A stretch of DNA of 64,000 bases, from assembly GCA_020073305.1 (NCBI GenBank), contig JAIQFK010000015.1, forward strand, positions 124,001-188,000. Direction: 5' to 3'. Below, piece after piece: positions 18,002 to 27,050 of the stretch. The notes beneath the pieces were generated by a model. That model saw only the letters and a program-made list of their open reading frames with translations, was not told the origin of the DNA and did not search any database. The position numbers and the translations under genes were made by a program. How positions within the stretch are numbered: position 1 is the first letter of the stretch; each line of letters begins with the position of its first letter. The stretch comes from Terriglobia bacterium. GTDB lineage: Bacteria; Acidobacteriota; Terriglobia; Bryobacterales; Bryobacteraceae.

Positions 18002-20005
18002 ATGCGAACTAGTGTCGTTCTCCTTTTTGCGATATCCGCCCTTTCGCTCGACGCCCAAACGACAGAAGCGGAAGGGCAGCTCATGCGGTGGTTGGACCGC
18101 ATTGCCCAGGAGCAACTAGACCGGCGCGACGCGGAAATCAAGCAAGTGAACACGGTGGAAGCAGCCGAGCGGCGCAAGGAGCAAGTGCGCAAGAAAATTC
18201 TCGAGCTGCTCGGAGGCCTGCCGGACTACACCGGACCGCTTAACGCCAAGGTGACCGGCCGGATCGACAAACAAAAATACATCATCGAGAAAGTGATCTT
18301 TGAGAGCCTGCCGCGTTTCTACGTGACGGCGGATCTTTACCGGCCGAACAAACCGGGACGCTACCCGGGCGTGCTGATCCCGCTGGGGCACTGGGACCAG
18401 GGGAAGGTAGCCGAGCAGCGGCTGGCGGCGAACCTCGCCATGAAAGGATTCGTCGCGCTGGCCTACGATCCCATCGGCCAAGGGGAGCGGATCCAGGCGT
18501 ACGATCCCAGAGCCGGTGGAACGTTAGGCGGATGGTCCACGGAAGAGCATTTTCAGGCCGGGGCACAGAGCTTGCTCGCAGGAGAACATTTCGCGCGCTA
18601 CATGATTTGGGATGGCAAGCGAGCGCTCGATTACCTGGTCAGCCGCCCCGAGGTGGATGGGGAACGCGTTGGATGCACGGGCTGCTCCGGCGGCGGCACA
18701 CTGACCACCTACATCTCCGCGCTCGACCCACGCATCAAAGCCGCCGCTCCGGCGTGCTGGATGAACTCCTATCGCGCCCTGTTTACCGGACCGGTGGGTG
18801 ATTCCGAGCAGAGCCTGCCGAACTTTCTCTCCTCGGGCCTCGACGAAACCGATTACGTCGAGTTGTTCGCGCCGAAACCATGGCTCATCGTCTCAACCAT
18901 CGAGGATTTCTTTCCGCTCGAGGGCGCGCGTGACATTTTCCAGGAAGCGCGTGGCTGGTATCGGCTGTATCATGCCGAGGATCACGTGGACTGGGCCGTC
19001 GGCCCCGGTCCGCACGGCACACCGCAGCCGATTCGGGAACGGATCTATGAATGGATGATCCGCTGGTTGAAGGACGGGCAGGGCGACCCTAAAGAAGAGC
19101 CGGTGGAGATGGCGCCCGATCATGAATTGTTGGCCACTGCGAAAGGTCAAGTCACTTTGGAGCTTGGCAGCCGGGAGATTTACGAGATCATCCGCGAGAA
19201 TTTCGAAAAGCGGCGCCAGACCGGCGCTCGCAATAGCAGCGAGTTGCTCGACGAAGTGCGGCGGCTGATGAAACCCGTGCAGGAAACACCGGTGGAAAGC
19301 CGGGTCATCGGGGAAACGAGAACTACCGAGTGGATTGAGCAGAAGATGCTGATCGAAACCGAGCCGGGCGTGGAGCTTAACGGAAGACTCCTGGTTCCGC
19401 GCGGCAACGGTCGCAAGCCGGGCCTGATTGTGGTCGAGACCGAGGCGACGCCTTCCACGCTTGCGACCGACGCGGTGCGCCACGGGGTGGTCGTGCTCGC
19501 GCTGGCTCCGCGAGGCTTGCCGCGCAGTGACGATCGAAGACCGTTCGGCGGAGACTATGGGGCGAACACGCGCGCTTTTCTTATCGGCCGGAATCTCCCG
19601 GGCATGCGCGCGTACGACATACGGCGTGGCATCGATCTCCTGGCGTCACGGCCCGATGTAAACGCAGGAGCAATTCGCGCCGTGGCGCGAGGCGAGTCGG
19701 GTGTTTGGCTGCTCATGGCAGCGGCGGTTGATCCTCGCCTCCAGCGGATCTGGCTGGACCGGACGCCGCCCAGCCTGCGAGCCGCGTTCGACGAGCCGCT
19801 CAATCGCAACCTGCACATGGCCGTCATTCCGGGGTTCTGCCTGAAGTGGGATCTTGCGGACCTGGTTGCGGCCATGGAAGGACGCGGTGTTCTTTGGACC
19901 GATCCGACCAACTGGATGCGTGTGGTGACGCCGCTTGCGGGCAACTTCCGCTACCGGTACCTGTCGGAAGGGGATGGGCCCTACCTCGACGATCTGCTGC
20001 GATAA
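18002..20005 (+). CDS. Exported alpha/beta hydrolase, acetyl-xylan-esterase-like, two-lobed
   Basis: 667 aa, signal peptide 'SVVLLFAISALSLDAQ'. The architecture and many segments parallel the 614-2737 protein: 'GQGERIQ' near 160, a Cys-containing nucleophile elbow 'GCTGCSGGGTL' near 222, 'STIEDFFPLEGA' near 298 and 'GPGPHGTPQP' near 340 as likely acid and base regions. A second hydrolase-like lobe (about 440-650) lacks a full elbow. The gene begins 2 bp after the GH88/GH105 gene, which points to one transcript and a role in deacetylating pectic or other acetylated oligosaccharides. Ends tail to tail with the PQQ/cytochrome gene, 15 bp apart. Confidence 0.78.
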   Translation: MRTSVVLLFAISALSLDAQTTEAEGQLMRWLDRIAQEQLDRRDAEIKQVNTVEAAERRKEQVRKKILELLGGLPDYTGPLNAKVTGRIDKQKYIIEKVIFESLPRFYVTADLYRPNKPGRYPGVLIPLGHWDQGKVAEQRLAANLAMKGFVALAYDPIGQGERIQAYDPRAGGTLGGWSTEEHFQAGAQSLLAGEHFARYMIWDGKRALDYLVSRPEVDGERVGCTGCSGGGTLTTYISALDPRIKAAAPACWMNSYRALFTGPVGDSEQSLPNFLSSGLDETDYVELFAPKPWLIVSTIEDFFPLEGARDIFQEARGWYRLYHAEDHVDWAVGPGPHGTPQPIRERIYEWMIRWLKDGQGDPKEEPVEMAPDHELLATAKGQVTLELGSREIYEIIRENFEKRRQTGARNSSELLDEVRRLMKPVQETPVESRVIGETRTTEWIEQKMLIETEPGVELNGRLLVPRGNGRKPGLIVVETEATPSTLATDAVRHGVVVLALAPRGLPRSDDRRPFGGDYGANTRAFLIGRNLPGMRAYDIRRGIDLLASRPDVNAGAIRAVARGESGVWLLMAAAVDPRLQRIWLDRTPPSLRAAFDEPLNRNLHMAVIPGFCLKWDLADLVAAMEGRGVLWTDPTNWMRVVTPLAGNFRYRYLSEGDGPYLDDLLR

Positions 20006-20020
20006 CGGGCGCGCCGGCTG

Positions 20021-22324
20021 CTACTGGAGCCCGAAGCTGATGATGTTGGAACCGACGGCAAGCGCGACGAACTGCTGGCCGAGGACCTCATAAGTGATGG
20101 GAGAGGCCTTGATCACTTCATTCGTGGGAAAGTGCCACAACGGTTTTCCGTCTCGCTCATCGACTGCTACAAACGTGCCGCCGGGGTCGCCGTAGAATAA
20201 GATCCCGCCGGCTGTGGCCAGCACGCCGGCCCAGTGCTTGCTCTCCGTGACGCCGATTTGCGGATTTTCCCAAACGACTTTTCCGGTTTCAATGTCCAGG
20301 GCACGCAGGTATTTTCTTTCGGGTGGCAGTGGAGGCTTTTTCGCGCCCCAATTGCCGGGCGGCGGCACATATCCGCACTTCTCGAGAGCCATTACGTAAT
20401 ACAGGCGCGTCACGGGACTGAACGCCGTTGCGTTGTAGTTCGTCGCTTCATCCACCGGGCAGAAAACGCCGTCCTCTGGCGCGCGCTGCTGCGGACGTCC
20501 ATCCGCGCCGATGCCGCTCGCCCAGGTTACGTGCACGAACGGAGTGGCCAGCAGGAGCTGTCCCTCGGCGCGGTCCAGGACGTAGAAAAATCCGTTCCGA
20601 TCCGCGTGCAGCAGGAGCTTTCGCGGGATGCCCCGGTATGGCGCATCGACGAGCGCGAGGGGCTCGGTCGTGTCCCAGGCGTGCACATCGTGGGGAGTGG
20701 TTTGATAGTGCCACTTCAATTTTCCGGTGCCGGGGTTCAGCGCCAGGATGCAGTCGGTAAACAGGTTGTCGCCACCGCGATAACGGTCGTCAGAAACCGG
20801 AAACGGAGTGGCCGTGGACCAAAAGAGAGTATCGGTTTCCGGATCGTAGCTTCCGGTGAGCCACGTTGAGCCACCTCCGAATTCAGGATCTTTCCCTTTC
20901 CATGTGTTGTAACCCGGGTCTCCCTTGGCTGGAATGGTCCAGAATCGCCAGGCGCGTTCGCCGGTAGCGGCTTTGTAAGCGGAGAGAAATCCACGAATGC
21001 CCCAGTCCGCACCGGACACGCCCGCGATCACCAGGTCCTTGACGACGAGTGGCGCGACGGTCGAACCGTAATGCTGGGGTTCGTCCGGCATCACGGCGTC
21101 CCACACCAAGCTGCCCGTGGTGCGGTTCAAAGCGATCAGGTGAGCGTTGTCGGTCACCATGAAGACCTTGTCGCCGAGCATGGCCATGCCGCGATTCGTG
21201 CCCAACGATGCATCGCCCACAAGTCCCGGCGTGCGCGGGCGCGAATACTGCCAGATTTGCCGGCCCGTGCGGGCATCCAGCGCACAGGCCTGATTCGGGC
21301 CAGCGACGTACATGATGCCGTCTCGGACGAGTGGCGTCACTTCCAGCCCGAAGTGAGGAATGGGAGAGGCCCACTTCACGACCAGTTGCTTTACGTTCGT
21401 GGTGTTGATCTGTGCGAGTGCGCTATACCGGTGCCCACTCAGTGTTCCATCGTAGGTCGGCCAATCACCGGGCCTGGGCTGCAGGATTCCGGAGAAGTCC
21501 ATTGCCGGGCTCGCTTCGGCGGCGACAGGCACTCCGGGTTTCACCCCATCCAGGCGGCTCAAGAAGGCGATGAGATCTCTCAACTCCCCGGGGCTAGCCG
21601 TGACGGGCGGCATCAGCGAGTGCTTTTCGTCCCGGACCTCGGCGATCTGATCGTGATCGAGCGGATGCAAGCGTCCTTCGAGATCCTGTAGCTGTAGGTC
21701 GAAGTTGCTGCGCTGGCGGGCGAAGCCGCGGATGGTATGCCCATCGCGCAGAGTGACTGTCACCAGATCGTATCCCGGCGTGATTTGCGCGCCCGGCGCG
21801 AGCAGGGCCTGGCGAATCTCGTCGACCGTCATCTCGCGGCCTGCATTCGACAGGTCCGGGCCGATGGACGCACCCCTGCCGCCGACCATGTGACACGAAG
21901 CGCATCGCCCCCGTGCGAAGAAGAATTGCTCTCCGGCCGCGGCGTCGCCGGGTACGGAACTTTCGGCAGCCGGCGAATTCAGCGAGCGGACGAATACGAC
22001 CAGCGCATCGAGTTGGTTGGCTGGCAGATCGAAGGCCGGCATACCGGCCGATGGAATTCCGCTCTGGATGAGCCGTTGTAGCTGCCGGGTGGAGCGAGAG
22101 CGCAGGCCGCGGTTCCCGGCGAGCGCCGGGCCCCGATTGGCGCCGCGTGCGTCTGCTCCGTGGCAAGCGGCGCACCGCTCGGCAAATATGAATCGCCCCG
22201 ATTCGGCGGGGCCCTGCCCGAACAGGAGCGGCGCGCCCAGCGCAAGGGCCAGAACCCTACACGCTGGGGAGTTCGTAAGGACTCCTGTACTGTTTCGTGA
22301 GATAGGCGTTGGCCGCGCTGTCAT
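20021..22324 (-). CDS. PQQ-dependent dehydrogenase with two N-terminal cytochrome c domains
   Basis: 767 aa. Two heme c motifs are visible near the N-terminus: CAACH at about 51-55 and CASCH at about 136-140, each in a small cytochrome domain. From about 265 on there is an eight-bladed quinoprotein propeller with 'WPTYDGTLSGHRYSALAQIN', repeated tryptophan-docking segments and 'GTGKLKW'. This is the layout of PQQ alcohol/sugar dehydrogenase-like proteins that pass electrons to cytochrome c in the periplasm. The only ATG (22322-22324) lies 68 nt inside the upstream gene; no in-frame GTG or TTG occurs before the hydrophobic leader ('VLALALGAPLLFG'), so translational coupling is likely. Substrate unknown, probably a sugar or alcohol. 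Confidence 0.82.
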   Translation of the reverse strand: MTARPTPISRNSTGVLTNSPACRVLALALGAPLLFGQGPAESGRFIFAERCAACHGADARGANRGPALAGNRGLRSRSTRQLQRLIQSGIPSAGMPAFDLPANQLDALVVFVRSLNSPAAESSVPGDAAAGEQFFFARGRCASCHMVGGRGASIGPDLSNAGREMTVDEIRQALLAPGAQITPGYDLVTVTLRDGHTIRGFARQRSNFDLQLQDLEGRLHPLDHDQIAEVRDEKHSLMPPVTASPGELRDLIAFLSRLDGVKPGVPVAAEASPAMDFSGILQPRPGDWPTYDGTLSGHRYSALAQINTTNVKQLVVKWASPIPHFGLEVTPLVRDGIMYVAGPNQACALDARTGRQIWQYSRPRTPGLVGDASLGTNRGMAMLGDKVFMVTDNAHLIALNRTTGSLVWDAVMPDEPQHYGSTVAPLVVKDLVIAGVSGADWGIRGFLSAYKAATGERAWRFWTIPAKGDPGYNTWKGKDPEFGGGSTWLTGSYDPETDTLFWSTATPFPVSDDRYRGGDNLFTDCILALNPGTGKLKWHYQTTPHDVHAWDTTEPLALVDAPYRGIPRKLLLHADRNGFFYVLDRAEGQLLLATPFVHVTWASGIGADGRPQQRAPEDGVFCPVDEATNYNATAFSPVTRLYYVMALEKCGYVPPPGNWGAKKPPLPPERKYLRALDIETGKVVWENPQIGVTESKHWAGVLATAGGILFYGDPGGTFVAVDERDGKPLWHFPTNEVIKASPITYEVLGQQFVALAVGSNIISFGLQ

Positions 22325-23555
22325 CGCCGAAGGTCTCTGTTGACGGATCGAAAACCACGTCGCGGCCGAGATGGTGAGAAATGTTTCCGAGATGACAGAG
22401 CGTGGTGCTGAGCCGCCCCAGTTCGATATCGGCGTTAGGTTTCTGGCGGCTCTTGACGCAATTCAAGAAACTCTTTTCGTGAGAGCCGCCTGAATCCTTC
22501 ACGGTGTGTTCGGCTACGCCATCCTTGCTGTAAACGGTCCAGCTCGAGGGATCGATCACGAGCGAGCGCTCGGCGCCATAAAACGCAGCGCCAAACTCCG
22601 CATTCTCGATGGGCCGAGATTTGGTGAAGCTGCGCAATTCCCAAACCAGCATAAAATCTTTGTAATCGTAGGCGACCACCTGGGTGTCGGGGACCTCCTT
22701 GGCGTCATCCAGCCAATAGATGCCGCCGTTGCTCGAGACTCGTTTGGGCAGACAATTCGCCACGCCGCGAATCGACTGGATGCCCCACATGGCGAGGTCG
22801 AGAACGTGCACTCCCTGGTTGCCAATTTCGCTGTTCCCGTAATCCCAGAAGAACCGCCAGTTGTAATGGAAGCGGTTGGGATTGAACGGCCTCTTGGGGG
22901 CTGGGCCGAGCCACACGTCGTAATCAATACCGGCAGGGGGATCGGCGTCCGGCGGCCGCCCGATGGTTTCGCGCACCTGAGAGTGCCATGCTTTGACTAA
23001 GCAAATCTTCCCCAGTTTGCCCGAGGCGACGTATTCGATGGCGCTCTTGCAGTACTCGTCGCTGCGCCGCTGCGTGCCGACTTGCACGATGCGGTTATAC
23101 TTCCGCGCCGCATCGCGTATCAGATGGCCCTCGTGAATCGTCTGCGACACCGGCTTTTCGAGATACAGATCCTTGCCGGCCTGACAACCGGGCAACGCAA
23201 TGAGCGCATGCCAATGGTCGGGCGTCGCAATGATCACGCCGTCGATGTCTTTGTCGTCCAGCACGCGCCGAAAATCCTTGGTTGAGCTGACACTCTTGTG
23301 CTGAGCCTTTTCGAGCTCAGCGCCCACCTTGCGAATAATCGCGTCGTCAAGGTCGCAGAGAGTTTTGATTTCAGCTCCCTGCTGGATCATGCGGGTGGCG
23401 ACGCCGCGTCCCTGGTTGCGGCCGCCGATTAAGGCCAGCACCACCCGGTCATTCGCGCCTTTTGCGCGCGGATTCCACAGGAACGAAGAACCGGCCGCAA
23501 CGGCTGAAGCCACGCCGGCCTTCCTCACAAAAGATCTGCGATTTTCTGTGTCCAT
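22257..23555 (-). CDS. Tat-exported Gfo/Idh/MocA-family oxidoreductase
   Basis: 432 aa. Tat leader NRRSFVRKAGVASAVAAG at about 5-22. NAD-binding start 'VLALIGGRNQGRGVA' near 39, 'DGVIIATPDHWHALI' near 104, then 'DLYLEKPVSQTIHEG' near 128 with the conserved EKP motif. The C-terminal dimer domain contains 'WDYGNSEIGNQGVHVLD', typical of the subfamily common in Acidobacteria, Planctomycetes and Verrucomicrobia. It overlaps the start of the PQQ/cytochrome gene by 68 nt on the same strand, so the two are expected to be co-expressed. They could form an exported oxidation route for a sugar. The specific substrate cannot be read. Confidence 0.87.
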   Translation of the reverse strand: MDTENRRSFVRKAGVASAVAAGSSFLWNPRAKGANDRVVLALIGGRNQGRGVATRMIQQGAEIKTLCDLDDAIIRKVGAELEKAQHKSVSSTKDFRRVLDDKDIDGVIIATPDHWHALIALPGCQAGKDLYLEKPVSQTIHEGHLIRDAARKYNRIVQVGTQRRSDEYCKSAIEYVASGKLGKICLVKAWHSQVRETIGRPPDADPPAGIDYDVWLGPAPKRPFNPNRFHYNWRFFWDYGNSEIGNQGVHVLDLAMWGIQSIRGVANCLPKRVSSNGGIYWLDDAKEVPDTQVVAYDYKDFMLVWELRSFTKSRPIENAEFGAAFYGAERSLVIDPSSWTVYSKDGVAEHTVKDSGGSHEKSFLNCVKSRQKPNADIELGRLSTTLCHLGNISHHLGRDVVFDPSTETFGDDSAANAYLTKQYRSPYELPSV

Positions 23556-23613
23556 TTCTTTTAGCTAGCCCTCAACCGCGGGCAGAGCCTCCTCACACGT
23601 TATTTTCGTTTCA

Positions 23614-24381
23614 TCACACTTCCAGCAATCTACGCGCATTTTCCTCGAGAACGGCGCGCCTTTCTGTATCCGTGAATTCCGATTCCCGAACCTTTAACAG
23701 AGCCGACTCAAAATAAAACAATGGGTAATGGGAACCGAACAGCACACGCTGGATCGAGATCTTCCGCGCGAGGCGAGCCACTCCGCCCACGCCTTCCACC
23801 ATCGAAATATCAAAAGACACATGGCCGCTCGAAGTGAGTTTCTGCAATAGCTCCACGTCCTGCAAGGGATCCGAATTCAGGACGACGAGCCGCAGCCCCG
23901 GCTCGTTCTTCAGCAACTCCGGCAGGGGTGACAGGTCCACGGGCGCGACGCGCATGAGCGGGTGCTGGGTTCGCTGGTCTTCCATGCACACAGCGAGCTG
24001 CACCACGAGCCGACTGGCGGCCGCCAAATGCAACAGTTCCGAAAAGGCCGGGTCCGTCAGATCGTAACCGTGGTAGTTAGGATGGAGGCGGATGCCCGGC
24101 ATCTTATACTCTTCATGGCAGCGCCGCAGATCCCGCTGCCATTCCGGCAGCTTGGGATTGATGGAGCCGAACGGGACGAGCATGCCCGGTCCGTCGCGGC
24201 GGCAGTCGTTTACCAGCCGCTCATTGGCGCTCGAGAGATCCTTGTGGAGGATTCCGTCAAAGGTGCCGGCCCATGCCTGGGTGACGTTACGTTTGCGAAG
24301 CTGCGCGACCAGGCCAGCCGGCTCGTCGCCAACCAGTCGGCGGAACGGCCATCGGGACAGATTCACATTGACGTCGATCAT
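23614..24381 (-). CDS. Amidohydrolase-superfamily protein with substituted metal ligands
   Basis: 255 aa, no signal peptide. The protein reads like a COG2159 amidohydrolase_2 TIM barrel: N-terminal 'MIDVNVNLSRWPFRRL', 'GIRLHPNYHGYDL' near 115, 'HVSFDISMVEG' near 188 and 'RVLFGSHYPLFYFES' near 212. In metal-dependent members the first strand is DxHxH and the last is GSDxP. Here the two His are Asn and the late Asp is His, so the usual zinc site is missing. It may be a metal-independent or regulatory relative, or a distinct subfamily. It follows the Gfo/Idh/MocA gene's promoter region on the same strand and is divergent from the enolase-superfamily gene. Confidence 0.7.
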   Translation of the reverse strand: MIDVNVNLSRWPFRRLVGDEPAGLVAQLRKRNVTQAWAGTFDGILHKDLSSANERLVNDCRRDGPGMLVPFGSINPKLPEWQRDLRRCHEEYKMPGIRLHPNYHGYDLTDPAFSELLHLAAASRLVVQLAVCMEDQRTQHPLMRVAPVDLSPLPELLKNEPGLRLVVLNSDPLQDVELLQKLTSSGHVSFDISMVEGVGGVARLARKISIQRVLFGSHYPLFYFESALLKVRESEFTDTERRAVLEENARRLLEV

Positions 24382-24484
24382 GCGTACCGGAAACAGGCCC
24401 TCTCATTATCATGTTTTTGGTCCCTGCGCACCATCGTGACCGAGGATCGCGATCCATCGCCAATTTAGTTTAAACTGAGGTCGC

Positions 24485-25897
24485 ATGCGGACAACACGCC
24501 GTCAGTTTCTGATCAGCTCTTGCGCTGCACCGGCTTTGCTGGCTTCGCCGCCGGCGACGGGCATCCGCGTCGAAGACGTATCGATCGCATACGAAGACTA
24601 TCGCTACCGGTCGCCGATAAAGTTCGGCGGCAATGTGGTGGAGCGCGTCACGCTGCTAAACGTCACCTGCGTGATTCGCGCGAACAACGGACGCATCGCG
24701 CACGGGTTTGGATCGATGCCGCTCGGCAATGTCTGGTCCTTCCCTGCCCTGCCTTATGAAGAAACCATACAGGCGATGAAGGCGCTTGCCGCGCGGATCG
24801 CCGCCATCACAAAGAATGCGAAGGTCACGGGACACCCGATCGACATTAATATTGCTTTGGAACCGGCCTACCTGGAGGCTGCGGCGGAGGTTTCGAAAGA
24901 GCTGAAGCTCACGATCCCGATCCCCAAGCTGTGCACGCTGGTGACCTTCAGCCCTTTCGACGCGGCGATTCATGACGCTTATGGCAAGCTGCACGGGGTC
25001 AGCAGCTACCATACATACGGGCGCGAGTTCCTCACGAAAGATCTGGGATCGTATCTGACGCCTGAGTTTCGGGGCGACTGGCTCGACCGGTACATTACGC
25101 CCGAACCCAAAGAGCGCATGCCGCTTTATCACCTGGTGGGGGCGCTCGATCCGATCACGGATAGCGACGTGCGGAAACGGATAGGCGACGGGCTTCCGGA
25201 GACGCTGCCGGAGTGGATCCGGTATAACGGCCTCACTCACCTCAAGATCAAGCTCAACGGTTCCGACCTCAAATGGGACGTGGACCGAGTGGTGGCCATC
25301 GACAGGGCGTCGGCCGAGACGCAGCAAGCCCGCAAGGTCACCGAGTGGGTCTATTCTCTCGATTTCAACGAAAAGTGTCCCAACGTGGATTACTTGCTGG
25401 CATTTCTGAAAAACCTGAAGGAGATCACACCGGCTGGTTTTGCGCGAATCCAATATGTCGAACAGCCGACCAAGCGCGACCTGAAATCGGATCGGGCGAA
25501 TGTGATGCACCGCGTGGCGCAGATGGTTCCGGTGGTGATCGACGAGTCGCTGGTAGATCTGGAGAGCCTGCAACTGGCGCGGGAAATGGGGTATTCGGGG
25601 GTGGCGCTGAAGGCTTGCAAAGGGCAGAGCCAGGTGCTGCTGATGGCTGCCGCCGGCCAGAAGAACAAGATGTTCCTGTGCGTGCAGGATCTGACCTGTC
25701 CCGGGGCATCTTTGATTCATTCCGCGGGCCTGGCCGCTCACGTGCCCGGTGTAGCGGCGATTGAATCGAACGCGAGGCAATATGTGCCGGCCGCAAATGC
25801 AAAATGGGTTAGTAACTTTCCAGGAATTTTCGAAATCCGCGACGGGTTCATGAGGACCGGAACTCTGACCGGCCCTGGTTTAGGAGCCGTTACTTAG
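24485..25897 (+). CDS. Tat-exported enolase-superfamily protein (mandelate racemase/muconate lactonizing type)
   Basis: 470 aa with a Tat leader (TTRRQFLISSCAAPALLAS, about 3-21). The capping domain runs to about 170. The barrel carries the superfamily's acidic ligands: 'YSLDFNEKCPN' near 288, 'RIQYVEQP' near 322 and 'PVVIDESLVD' near 352, with lysines in 'HLKIKLNG' near 252 and 'VALKACKG' near 375 as candidate catalytic bases. The spacing fits an MR/MLE enzyme that abstracts a proton alpha to a carboxylate (sugar-acid dehydratase, racemase or cycloisomerase). Export of such an enzyme is unusual. The stop overlaps the end of the convergent esterase by 4 bp. Confidence 0.78.
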   Translation: MRTTRRQFLISSCAAPALLASPPATGIRVEDVSIAYEDYRYRSPIKFGGNVVERVTLLNVTCVIRANNGRIAHGFGSMPLGNVWSFPALPYEETIQAMKALAARIAAITKNAKVTGHPIDINIALEPAYLEAAAEVSKELKLTIPIPKLCTLVTFSPFDAAIHDAYGKLHGVSSYHTYGREFLTKDLGSYLTPEFRGDWLDRYITPEPKERMPLYHLVGALDPITDSDVRKRIGDGLPETLPEWIRYNGLTHLKIKLNGSDLKWDVDRVVAIDRASAETQQARKVTEWVYSLDFNEKCPNVDYLLAFLKNLKEITPAGFARIQYVEQPTKRDLKSDRANVMHRVAQMVPVVIDESLVDLESLQLAREMGYSGVALKACKGQSQVLLMAAAGQKNKMFLCVQDLTCPGASLIHSAGLAAHVPGVAAIESNARQYVPAANAKWVSNFPGIFEIRDGFMRTGTLTGPGLGAVT

Positions 25898-26829
25898 ACT
25901 CGCTTCATCAGGAATGCCGCTGCTTCACGGTAAATTCGGTCCTGCTCGTCGGAACTTATGTTGTTGATGCCGTGTCCGCCACCCGGCACGGACACGAATT
26001 GCTGTTCGACACCCACCTGACGCAGACGCTCCGCCATGGCCGTCGACTGCTCATGGGGAACATCGGTGTCCTCGGTGCCGTGCACCAGCATGGTAGGCGG
26101 ATACTCGCGGGTGATGTTGCGGATGGGGCAGTAAGAATCGAACCAGCGGTCTTCGGTATCAGGATCACGACCAGCTACTTCCTTTGGCCAGATCCCCTGC
26201 TGGCGGCAATAGAGATAAAACTGGCTCCGATTGTTATTCTCGGGCGGTTCGGACAGGGGCAGCTTGCCGACGGCGGCGACCGCTTCGTCACGCGGGACCG
26301 CAGCCTGCTTGAGATAGAACGGATCCGGACGCGAATACCAACGGCCAGCTATATCGCCGTAGCCCCAAAATGAGACCAGGGCTTTGGGTCGCGGGTTCAC
26401 ACTGAAGCCCGTCATGAGAGTCAGATACCCGCCGGCGGAGCCACCACAGACTGCGACGCGCTCCGGCTCGATGTGGAGCGTGTCCGCCTGCTTGCGTATC
26501 CACCGGAACGCGTCCTGAACGTCTTCGACAATGGCGGGCAGCTTCGTTTCCGGAGCGAGGCGATAGTCAATCGAGATGACGGTAAAGCCACCAGCCAGCA
26601 GAGATCGCAGCATGCGCGCATTCGGCGAGAGTTTGCGTGATCCGAAAATCAGTGCGCCGCCATGGATCCATACCGCTACGGGCTTGTGACTCACGGCTGG
26701 AATGCCGAAAACGTCGGCCTTGATTTCGCAGCCATCTGCTTTTTTGTAGACGAACGTGCGGGGCGGTTCGGGTTCGGCACGTAGAAGGGTCGCCGTGACT
26801 GCCGAAACCAGGAAGTCCCTTCGGTTCAT
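25894..26829 (-). CDS. Exported alpha/beta hydrolase, hormone-sensitive-lipase-like esterase
   Basis: 311 aa from the ATG at 26827-26829, where a Tat-like leader begins (NRRDFLVSAVTATLL). The open frame starts six codons earlier. Motifs: oxyanion-hole 'WIHGGALIFGS' near 53, nucleophile elbow 'VCGGSAGGYL' near 134, acid 'HGTEDTDVPHEQ' near 254 and base 'GGGHGIN' near 286. This is the HGG/GxSxG pattern of the HSL (bacterial family IV) esterases. Substrates are short acyl esters; in this context possibly acetylated or feruloylated oligosaccharides. Convergent with the enolase-superfamily gene. Confidence 0.83.
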   Translation of the reverse strand: MNRRDFLVSAVTATLLRAEPEPPRTFVYKKADGCEIKADVFGIPAVSHKPVAVWIHGGALIFGSRKLSPNARMLRSLLAGGFTVISIDYRLAPETKLPAIVEDVQDAFRWIRKQADTLHIEPERVAVCGGSAGGYLTLMTGFSVNPRPKALVSFWGYGDIAGRWYSRPDPFYLKQAAVPRDEAVAAVGKLPLSEPPENNNRSQFYLYCRQQGIWPKEVAGRDPDTEDRWFDSYCPIRNITREYPPTMLVHGTEDTDVPHEQSTAMAERLRQVGVEQQFVSVPGGGHGINNISSDEQDRIYREAAAFLMKRV

Positions 26830-27050
26830 TGCTGCGAATCCTACCACAACTGGCCCTGCGGAAAATCAAACCGGCGCGCCGGTCGTCGACACGCGCCGCA
26901 GGCTCTAGTCGGTTTCACCGATGTACTTGCTCACCGCGGAACTGAGGTCCACGCGGCAGAGGTCCAGACGGAGACCTTTGCCCTTCAAATTTCAGGGGCG
27001 CGATTTCCGCCTGACCGACGTGGAGGGCCGGCACATCGAGAAGATCTCGC

